A DNA stretch of 35,837 nucleotides from a virus. The DNA lies in IMG/VR virus record IMGVR_UViG_3300031952_000071, positions 1 through 35,837 of that record. One strand, given 5' to 3'. Below, piece by piece: positions 21,833-28,325 of the stretch (position 1 is the first letter of the stretch; each line of letters opens with the position of its first letter). Below the pieces are notes generated by a model that saw only the letters and a list, made by a program, of their open reading frames with translations, was not told the origin of the DNA and did no database searches. The translations under genes and the position numbers were made by a program.

Positions 21833-22055
21833 ACGACTTGTCCGCTACTTTCGGAGGCCGCCCCCATGCCAACACGAAATTCGAGATGGGAAAATGCGCT
21901 GGATTGAAGTAGATGAGAAAAAGAACAAGCCGCCTGAACTCCTGCTTGAAGTGGAGCACACCTGTCAAATTTGTGGAGTGGTTACGTTCAAAAATTGGTT
22001 CACGGAGGAAGCATGTCAGAAGTACAGAATCAAAACACCCCAACGGGCATCCTGA
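21825..22055 (+). CDS. 76-aa zinc-ribbon-like protein
   Basis: Residues 15-18 (CQHE) and 47-50 (CQICG) provide Cys/His and Cys-x2-Cys ligands typical of a small zinc ribbon; a further Cys (EEACQK) follows. The N-terminus is basic (MIERLVRYFRRPPP). Likely a nucleic-acid- or protein-binding accessory protein. It overlaps the next gene by 43 bases. Confidence 0.6.
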   Translation: MIERLVRYFRRPPPCQHEIRDGKMRWIEVDEKKNKPPELLLEVEHTCQICGVVTFKNWFTEEACQKYRIKTPQRAS

Positions 22056-22303
22056 TCGATCAACTGAAAATAGAGGTCGAGGCCGCGCACTCGAAGGGCA
22101 TGAAGCTTTGGGAAGAGCGCTTGCATCTTTGGATCAGACCCAAGCCGAACTGGATGCCATCTGCAATTTGGAACTGGATGCTAAGCGTTGTTTTAACCCA
22201 AAACGTTTCTATGCGATCTCCTCTGGCCGAAAAGAATCTCGACCAAGCTCTGCTGCTCGAAAAGAAAAAGGGGGAAATGCGCCATGGAGTATCTCTCATC
22301 TAA
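22013..22303 (+). CDS. 96-aa protein, possibly carrying compensating frameshifts
   Basis: ATG 22013 follows CGGAGGAAGC. Residues 1-37 (through GILIDQLKIEVEAAHSKGMK) look like a normal helical phage protein. Residues about 38-65 in this frame are Trp/Pro-rich (IRPKPNWMPSAIWNWM), while the +1 frame over the same bases gives a much more natural helix (LASLDQTQAELDAICNLELD). The end (SPLAEKNLDQALLLEKKKGE) again looks natural in the annotated frame. Two compensating indels are possible. Confidence 0.5.
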   Translation: MSEVQNQNTPTGILIDQLKIEVEAAHSKGMKLWEERLHLWIRPKPNWMPSAIWNWMLSVVLTQNVSMRSPLAEKNLDQALLLEKKKGEMRHGVSLI

Positions 22304-22580
22304 GCCAAGCGACTGGATTCTGGAACGCGCCCGTGAAAAGGCACAGAACGAACGGGAAGGCGAGACGGACATGATTGCCTCTGGCGTCATGAAACAGCAT
22401 CGGTTCACAACCGCGGAAGAACACGTCGACAAACGGACGGGATGGTTTGTGTCCGAAGCCTCTTTGGAATGGATCGACGTTTATTTTTCGGACATGAAAA
22501 AGACAATCGAACGTCTGGACAGCGAACTCCTCAACCTACTACGTGACCGTGCCAGCTACTTGGAACAACCACTGCAATGA
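22284..22580 (+). CDS. 98-aa charged helical protein, unknown
   Basis: ATG 22284 follows AAGGGGGAAATGCGCC. The N-terminal half is charged (EYLSSKPSDWILERAREK) and the C-terminal third is a Leu/Glu/Lys helix (VYFSDMKKTIERLDSELLNL) with heptad character. It overlaps its neighbours on both sides. No family recognised. Confidence 0.6.
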   Translation: MEYLSSKPSDWILERAREKAQNEREGETDMIASGVMKQHRFTTAEEHVDKRTGWFVSEASLEWIDVYFSDMKKTIERLDSELLNLLRDRASYLEQPLQ

Positions 22581-22768
22581 GGCAAGTACGCTATTACCTC
22601 CAAGCACGGGACAAAAAGATAATCGAGCTATTGCTCGGAACGGAAACGGAGGAACCCCTCTCGCCAAAAGAAATAGGGATACGATTGGGAATAACCGTAT
22701 GGACGGTTTACCGACGGATCGGCAAACTCAAAAAAGAGAGACCGGCCCCGACCGTTGCCACCCTCTAA
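22577..22768 (+). CDS. 63-aa helix-turn-helix protein, possible late-gene regulator
   Basis: The ATGA start overlaps the upstream stop. Residues 29-52 (LSPKEIGIRLGITVWTVYRR, then IGKLKK) form a clear HTH like the last helices of sigma70 region 4 or LuxR-type domains. The N-terminal RDKKIIELLLG resembles the preceding helix. As the last early gene directly before the packaging genes it may activate late transcription. A small-terminase-like DNA-recognition role is another possibility. Confidence 0.6.
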   Translation: MRQVRYYLQARDKKIIELLLGTETEEPLSPKEIGIRLGITVWTVYRRIGKLKKERPAPTVATL

Positions 22769-22887
22769 GTTCCACGAAAAACAAATTCGCCAAAAAATGT
22801 CAATTTGATTCCTTCCTAAAAGTATCCACCATCCACTAAACTGTAAGGCGTTAATTCATCACGATTCCTTGTGGGGAGGGAAACAGG
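22769..22887. other. 119-bp early/late junction
   Basis: It lies between the HTH gene and the first late gene. I see no convincing sigma70 promoter (TTGATT at 22806 lacks a proper -10, and TAAACT near 22837 lacks a -35) and no strong terminator. It is a candidate location for an activator-dependent late promoter or the packaging start signal. Confidence 0.4.
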
Positions 22888-23139
22888 ATGGCAACAGCGA
22901 CAAAAAGCCGGTCACGAAGTACAAAAGCCCAAAATTCAAACGTTGTAATACCTCCGAAGATTCAAACCCCACCCGTTACCGCCTACGCTGTCATCAAAGC
23001 CCCCATCGGCGACAATCTCTGGCAGCTCGTCACCTACACCATCCAAAACGGGGCCATCGTCAAAACAGAAAAATCAGTCGAAGATCTCCGTGAGATTCTT
23101 ATCGCCAAAGTTACAGACTTGGTGGGTGGGCTTCAGTGA
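22888..23139 (+). CDS. 83-aa small protein, unknown
   Basis: It starts after GGGGAGGGAAACAGG. A basic Ser/Thr/Lys/Arg-rich N-terminus (ATATKSRSRSTKAQ) precedes an alpha/beta domain (VTAYAVIKAPIGDNLWQLVT, then VEDLREILIAKVTDLV). First gene of the late operon. Overlaps the next gene by GTGA. Function unknown. Confidence 0.6.
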   Translation: MATATKSRSRSTKAQNSNVVIPPKIQTPPVTAYAVIKAPIGDNLWQLVTYTIQNGAIVKTEKSVEDLREILIAKVTDLVGGLQ

Positions 23140-23366
23140 TCGCCTCATTTTTATGGGCATTCGTCTCACTCGTCGCCATTGCGGCACTCTACGACTTGGC
23201 CAATAAAGTCATCGACGCCTTCAAACCGATTGAACCGCCAACCACAGGTGAGATGATCGACAACACCATTTTTGCTCAACAGATCAAGGATCTCAGAAAC
23301 GATGTGAACGCGCTGAAGGTCACCGCCGGATTCAAGGCGGCGCAAAGCAAGGTAGAAGCCAAATAG
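23136..23366 (+). CDS. 76-aa membrane-anchored protein, unknown
   Basis: GTG 23136 overlaps the preceding TGA and has GGTGGGTGGGC upstream. Residues 3-20 (ASFLWAFVSLVAIAALYDLA) form one membrane helix. The rest is polar and helical (AQQIKDLRNDVNALKV). A membrane protein immediately before the terminase is unusual. It may serve lysis control or superinfection functions. Confidence 0.55.
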   Translation: MIASFLWAFVSLVAIAALYDLANKVIDAFKPIEPPTTGEMIDNTIFAQQIKDLRNDVNALKVTAGFKAAQSKVEAK

Positions 23367-23382
23367 AGGGGAAAAAGAGGAA

Positions 23383-23712
23383 ATGGCTCAATTTAAGTCG
23401 GGACGATCGAAAACGGGTGGACGACAAAAAGGGACGCCCAATAAGTGGCGGTTTCCCGAGATTGAGGAAATCTGCCAAGCCCATGATTACGATCCCCTGA
23501 TTGAGCTGATCAAGGCCAGGAAGAAAGCCAAATTTTTGGCGACGAAGATCAAAATTGACATTGCCATTTTGCCGTTCACGAGAGCAAAGCCGAAAATCGA
23601 AGTAGACGTAACCGGAGGACTTGTCGGTCTATCCAACCCGCTCAGACAAAAATCAGCGGAGGATCTGATCGCCCTTCTACCCGTGACCAATGCCCCGGGC
23701 GCACGAACCTGA
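23383..23712 (+). CDS. Putative small terminase subunit
   Basis: A 109-aa protein after AAAGAGGAA. The N-terminal GRSKTGGRQKGTPNKW resembles the GRPKGSPNK motif at the start of many small terminase-type and DUF5681-like phage proteins. A helical middle (EIEEICQAHDYDPLIELIKA) follows, then a beta-containing C-terminus. It is directly upstream of and overlaps the large terminase gene, the usual place for the DNA-recognition subunit. There is no clear HTH, so confidence is moderate. Confidence 0.5.
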   Translation: MAQFKSGRSKTGGRQKGTPNKWRFPEIEEICQAHDYDPLIELIKARKKAKFLATKIKIDIAILPFTRAKPKIEVDVTGGLVGLSNPLRQKSAEDLIALLPVTNAPGART

Positions 23713-25129
23713 CCAGCATCAGGTCATCGATGCACTCTGGGCCAAAGGAGTCTTGTGGTGGAAGCTGAAGCCTGTCCAAAAGTTAATGCACCAACGCGAG
23801 GTGTCGAGCGACTCGATGCTCTGCGTGGACAATTGCGCCCGGCAACTTGGGAAATCCTTTCGCCTCTGCGCCCGAGCCATCGGAGCCGCCATTTCTATCT
23901 CCGAAGCCATTATCCCCTTTGCCGCCCCCACCTTGAAAATGATTCGAAACATAACGATCCCGATCTTCCGCGAAATCTGTCAGGACGCCCCAGCCGACGT
24001 GCGTCCGATCTTCATCAAGTCGGAGGGGAAGTTTGTATTCCCGCACAACAACTCGGAGATCGTTCTGGCCGGCGTGAACAACGATCATGCGGACGACCTG
24101 CGGGGACGAAAAGCGCATCTGGCCATAATCGACGAGGGCGGATTCATCGACGATTTGGAATATCTGATCGAGGACATCATCTCCCCCCAGCTTTTGACGA
24201 CCAATGGCAAGATCATCATGGCCTCATCCCCCTCCCGCACGCCAGCCCATCCCTTCAAAAAATACTGCGCTCAAGCATTGAGGGAAGGCTGTTATTCCGA
24301 ATACGATATCTATCAAGCCGGATACTCCCAAGAAACTATCGAGCGGTTCAAAAAGAAAGCCGGCGGGGAGAACTCGACCACGTGGAAGCGGGAATATCTT
24401 TGCCAATTCGTAGTGGACGAAAACTATGCCATCATACCGGAGTGGAGAGCGGAATACGAGAAGGCCATCCCACGGGACGATTACTTCCGGTTTTATCACC
24501 TGTACGAATTCATGGACATGGGAGTAAAAGACAAGACGGTGGTGATCTTCGCCTATTACGACTTTTTGAACGCGCGCCTCGTGATCATCGGCGAACTCGT
24601 GATGAACGGGCCGCAAATGACCACCGAGAAACTGGCCGCGGCGATCAAGGTCAAGGAGAACACGCTCTGGGCAGGCCGGAAGGTTCACCGACGAATCGCC
24701 GACAACAACAATCCGCTCCTGCTTCAGGATTTGGGATCTCTGCACAAAATTTACTTCCAGCCGACACAAAAAGACGGGAAGACCGAAAAGACAACCATCT
24801 TGGAAGCCATGGTGAACGAGCTTCGCATCCAAGTCGGGGCCGGACGGATTGTGGTGGATCCATCCTGCATCGAGACCATTGGATGCCTCAAGTTCGGCAT
24901 CTGGAACGAACACCGGACGACCTTCGAACGAGTGGAAGAATTTGGACACTTCGACGCCGTGGCGGCGCTTATTTATGGCAACAGGGATATTGACCGGCAC
25001 ACCAACCCCATCCCAGCCAATTTGAACATCAGCCTGAACACGCACTACATAACGCCCAGTGTGCTGCGTGATCCAACGGTGGAGAGCGTGAAAAAGATGC
25101 TGAACATTAAGAGACGGAGGAGAGAGTGA
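23690..25129 (+). CDS. terL: Terminase large subunit (packaging ATPase-nuclease)
   Basis: A 479-aa protein. The ATPase domain has a Walker A variant CARQLGKS (49-56), Walker B LAIIDE (144-149) and coupling motif ASSPSR (178-183). The RNase H-like nuclease domain has acidic residues Asp277 (FMDMG), Asp339 (RIADNNNP) and Asp423 (GHFDAVAALIYG). It pumps DNA through the portal and cuts it at headful or site-specific ends. The gene starts inside the small-terminase-like gene and its stop overlaps the portal start in GTGA. Confidence 0.92.
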   Translation: MPRAHEPDQHQVIDALWAKGVLWWKLKPVQKLMHQREVSSDSMLCVDNCARQLGKSFRLCARAIGAAISISEAIIPFAAPTLKMIRNITIPIFREICQDAPADVRPIFIKSEGKFVFPHNNSEIVLAGVNNDHADDLRGRKAHLAIIDEGGFIDDLEYLIEDIISPQLLTTNGKIIMASSPSRTPAHPFKKYCAQALREGCYSEYDIYQAGYSQETIERFKKKAGGENSTTWKREYLCQFVVDENYAIIPEWRAEYEKAIPRDDYFRFYHLYEFMDMGVKDKTVVIFAYYDFLNARLVIIGELVMNGPQMTTEKLAAAIKVKENTLWAGRKVHRRIADNNNPLLLQDLGSLHKIYFQPTQKDGKTEKTTILEAMVNELRIQVGAGRIVVDPSCIETIGCLKFGIWNEHRTTFERVEEFGHFDAVAALIYGNRDIDRHTNPIPANLNISLNTHYITPSVLRDPTVESVKKMLNIKRRRRE

Positions 25130-27261
25130 TCAGACCGAATGTGGTGACTAACTCAGTCATGGAAGCCCCGCCAAACGCGGTGGGCGGATACATGTCCCCT
25201 GCCACGCCACCGGCGGCTTCCGCACCTGCGCCCGTTGACCCGAATATTGAGAAGCAGAAGCAGCAGATGGACAACCTCAACAAACGGCTCAAGGAATACT
25301 TCGCCAACAAAGACAAGACGGAGATCGCCTCCGACCTCATGAAAAAGGTGGACGCACACGTCACCTTCCTCGAAGCCTCCGGCCGGTCGTACCTCTTGAA
25401 CCGCTCATACAAATATTACTACCGGGGGATCGAGAAAAAAGGCCAGCTCGAGAAAGCCGGCGAGCAAGAGGAATACCTGATCGGCCACTTCAACCATTAC
25501 CGGAACATTTTGCAGCACCTGATCAACATGACGACCTCGGAGAAGCCGAACCTCGAACCACGTGCCGCCAACACCGACGCCAAAAGTCAAGGCCAGACCA
25601 TCATCGCCAAGGGTGCCATCGATTATTACCAGCGGGAAGCCCATCTCGACCGAATCTTTAAGAAAGCCACGGAGCACGGTGTCTATTTGAGCGAAGGATA
25701 TGTGGTGACCGAATGGGATGAGAACCTTGGGGAAGATTACGTCGCTGATCAAAACATCGGCGTCACGAAAAAGAAGGGCGACATCCGGTTCACGAACGTC
25801 GGACCCTTCGACTGCTTCTACGATTTCACGCGGGACTCATCGGCCAAGCATGACTGGCGGATCGTTCGGTTTTGGGAGAACCGATACGACTACGCGGCCA
25901 AGTATCCCGAACTGGCCGACAAGATCCTCCTCCTCGCCAAGGACGACAAGAACCCCCGCAATCGGCGCCCGTGGTTATCCGACACGCAAGACTCCGATCT
26001 GATCCCCGTTTACCGTTTCTACCATGCGAAGACCCCGGCCGTACCGGAAGGGCGGTTTGTGGAATTTCTCTCAAGCGATTTGGTGACGCTGGATGGTGGC
26101 CTGCCCTACCGGCGCATCCCCGTTTACCAAATGATGCCGGACGAACAAGACGGGACGCCCTTCGGCTACACCATCGCCTTCGACCTCCTCCCCATCCAAG
26201 AAGCAATCGATGGTCTGATCAACACCATTCTGACCAACGCCGCCACCTTTGGCGTCCAGAACATCGCCATCCCGGACGGAGCCAACATTGACGTGGTGGC
26301 CGTGTCCGGTGGCCTGAATATCATCAAATTTGACTCCAAAACCGGCAAACCCGAGATCCTCGAAATGCTCCATACCCCGCCAGAACTTTTTAACTTCGTG
26401 ACCATGCTCGTCCAAATGCTGGAAACCCTGTCCGGCCTGAACTCCGTGGTGCGCGGGAACCCCGAGGCCAGCCTCAAAAGCGGCGCGGCACTCGCCCTTG
26501 TGGCCAGTCAGGCCATCCAGTTCAACTCCGGGCTCCAACAATCCTTCGCTCAACTTTGCGAAGACGTTGGGATGGGGATTCTGGACATCCTGAAGGAATA
26601 CGGAGATACCCCACGAATTTCGGAGATCGCTGGGAAATCAAACCGTCATTACATGCGGTATTTTAAAGGCGAGGAGATCAAAAACGTGAACCGAGTGACC
26701 GTGGAACGCACCAACGCCCTCTCCGCCACCACCGCCGGCAAGATGCAGATCGCAGACACCCTGCTGGAACGGAACCTCCTGCACACCCCGGAGGAATACA
26801 TCCAGCTCGTGACGACCGGCCGGCTGGAACCCCTCCTCCAAGCCCAACAGAACCAACTGACCCTCATCCAAGCCGAGAACGAAGACCTGTCGGACGGCAA
26901 AGAGGTGACGGCCATCCTGACAGACGACCACGTTTTGCACATCCGCGAGCATCAGGCCGTTCTTGCCAGCCCAGAGGCACGCCAAGACCCGAATATCGTC
27001 CAAGTGACACTCAACCACCTCCAACAGCACATGAGGCTGTTATTGGGCGGTGACCCCATTTTAGGACTTCTTGGACAGCCCGTAATGCAGCCTCCGGCAC
27101 CCATTCCTCCCTCACCGGGCGGGAACGGAACCAAAGGCGGCGCAGCGGACGTCATAGACGTCACGAATCCAGTCATAAAAGCAGCCGACAAAGTGAATAT
27201 TGCCTCACAACCAACTAATCCGGCCACGGGGGAGAAGTACAACCCTGTGACAGGTCAATAA
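25126..27261 (+). CDS. Portal protein (P22-like size)
   Basis: A 711-aa protein, close to P22 gp1 (725 aa). GTG 25126 is chosen because CGGAGGAGAGA precedes it; an in-frame ATG at 25159 has no site. A Pro/Ala-rich N-terminus precedes the core. Portal-like features include LEKAGEQEEYLIGHFNHYRN, the SGLNSVVRGNPEASLKSGAA region (about 440-460) and a Gln-rich helical C-terminus (LQAQQNQLTLIQAENE), matching the long barrel-forming helix of P22-type portals. It forms the dodecameric DNA channel at one capsid vertex. Confidence 0.85.
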   Translation: MIRPNVVTNSVMEAPPNAVGGYMSPATPPAASAPAPVDPNIEKQKQQMDNLNKRLKEYFANKDKTEIASDLMKKVDAHVTFLEASGRSYLLNRSYKYYYRGIEKKGQLEKAGEQEEYLIGHFNHYRNILQHLINMTTSEKPNLEPRAANTDAKSQGQTIIAKGAIDYYQREAHLDRIFKKATEHGVYLSEGYVVTEWDENLGEDYVADQNIGVTKKKGDIRFTNVGPFDCFYDFTRDSSAKHDWRIVRFWENRYDYAAKYPELADKILLLAKDDKNPRNRRPWLSDTQDSDLIPVYRFYHAKTPAVPEGRFVEFLSSDLVTLDGGLPYRRIPVYQMMPDEQDGTPFGYTIAFDLLPIQEAIDGLINTILTNAATFGVQNIAIPDGANIDVVAVSGGLNIIKFDSKTGKPEILEMLHTPPELFNFVTMLVQMLETLSGLNSVVRGNPEASLKSGAALALVASQAIQFNSGLQQSFAQLCEDVGMGILDILKEYGDTPRISEIAGKSNRHYMRYFKGEEIKNVNRVTVERTNALSATTAGKMQIADTLLERNLLHTPEEYIQLVTTGRLEPLLQAQQNQLTLIQAENEDLSDGKEVTAILTDDHVLHIREHQAVLASPEARQDPNIVQVTLNHLQQHMRLLLGGDPILGLLGQPVMQPPAPIPPSPGGNGTKGGAADVIDVTNPVIKAADKVNIASQPTNPATGEKYNPVTGQ

Positions 27262-27271
27262 GGAGACTTAT

Positions 27272-28315
27272 ATGAAAACAGCCCGACGCATTCTCGTAAC
27301 ACTTCTGGTCGCGGCCGGACTGATCCTCGCGTCTGGGCCGTTGCGACCAACTTTCGCAGAGATAATTTATAGTGCCGATCTCGTGAACAATTCATGTTTG
27401 GCGACAAATGTAAATTACGACCTTACTCTTGATGATATTGATGGTCTATCCATACAGGTAATCTATTCGAGCACCAGCCTTTCCAGTAAAACATTTTTGG
27501 ATGGGAAAAAATCTACGGCCACCATTACCGTTTCATCTAATACTTCACTTGTTGGAGGAAAACTCGCCATCTACACAGTTCGTCTTGATGAAGGGAATCA
27601 ATGGACGGCGATGACAACGGCATCAGGGACGGCAAAATCAATATCGGACGCCATTATGGCCAACTCAACACTCTCGTCGATTATCACCGCTACATGGTCA
27701 AGTGCTGGCGTGGTCAGCGCAACCTCGAATGTCGTTGGCACAAATCCTTATACTCTTTATACTTCGACCAATGCTGCGCTGCGACTTAATGGATCAGCCT
27801 CCAATAATAGTGATATATTTTTAAATGGTTCGGAGTCTAATGTTGATCTCACGACGGATTTGATCACTGTCACTGGCCATGGATTTGGTACAGGTGTCGC
27901 AATCCTCTATTCCACAACCGCACTAACCGGAATAACCGGACTTGTGAACCAGACAACTTATTACATCATCCGCAATGATTACGACCGAATTCAACTTGCA
28001 TCGTCCTTGACAAATGCTATCGCTGGTACCGAAATTAATATGTCCGCTCAAACCGGAGGCGGGACTTATACACTAACTCCGATAGGAATATCCGGTACAT
28101 TTACATCCAAGTTGCAAGGTGGAAACGACGGGACAAATTTTTCTGATCTATACATCGATTTAAACCAATGCTCCATTTCCTTCGCATCCCCTTTTACCGC
28201 TTCTTTTATCGTCTGGGATTTAGGGCAGGTTTATTTCAAATTTCTTCGATTAGTGCATACGACTGGTACATGGGGATGCATTAATCTAAGAGGTCTTGTC
28301 AATGGTAAAAAATAA
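27272..28315 (+). CDS. Protein with signal peptide and phage beta-domains, unknown
   Basis: A 347-aa protein after AAGGAGACTTAT. Residues 1-29 look like a Sec signal peptide (RRILVTLLVAAGLILASGP, then FAE). The rest is Thr/Ser/Asn-rich and beta-structured. Residues about 65-150 resemble the small phage structural domain also found in the 33848 gene. Residues about 195-270 (VTGHGFGTGVAILYSTTAL, TTYYIIRNDYDRIQLASSL) resemble fibre-type repeats. The DNA is clearly more AT-rich than neighbouring genes. It lies between portal and scaffold and may be an added surface or secreted protein working with the GH27-like enzyme. Confidence 0.6.
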   Translation: MKTARRILVTLLVAAGLILASGPLRPTFAEIIYSADLVNNSCLATNVNYDLTLDDIDGLSIQVIYSSTSLSSKTFLDGKKSTATITVSSNTSLVGGKLAIYTVRLDEGNQWTAMTTASGTAKSISDAIMANSTLSSIITATWSSAGVVSATSNVVGTNPYTLYTSTNAALRLNGSASNNSDIFLNGSESNVDLTTDLITVTGHGFGTGVAILYSTTALTGITGLVNQTTYYIIRNDYDRIQLASSLTNAIAGTEINMSAQTGGGTYTLTPIGISGTFTSKLQGGNDGTNFSDLYIDLNQCSISFASPFTASFIVWDLGQVYFKFLRLVHTTGTWGCINLRGLVNGKK

Positions 28316-28325
28316 GGAGATTTTC

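Noticed and set aside
23755-24993. 412-codon plus-strand frame inside the large terminase gene
   Set aside because: It is Arg/His/Pro-rich shadow sequence overlapping a clear terminase with all catalytic motifs.
24224-25045. 273-codon minus-strand frame opposite the terminase
   Set aside because: No domain and no start site; it is explained by the codon pattern of the sense gene.
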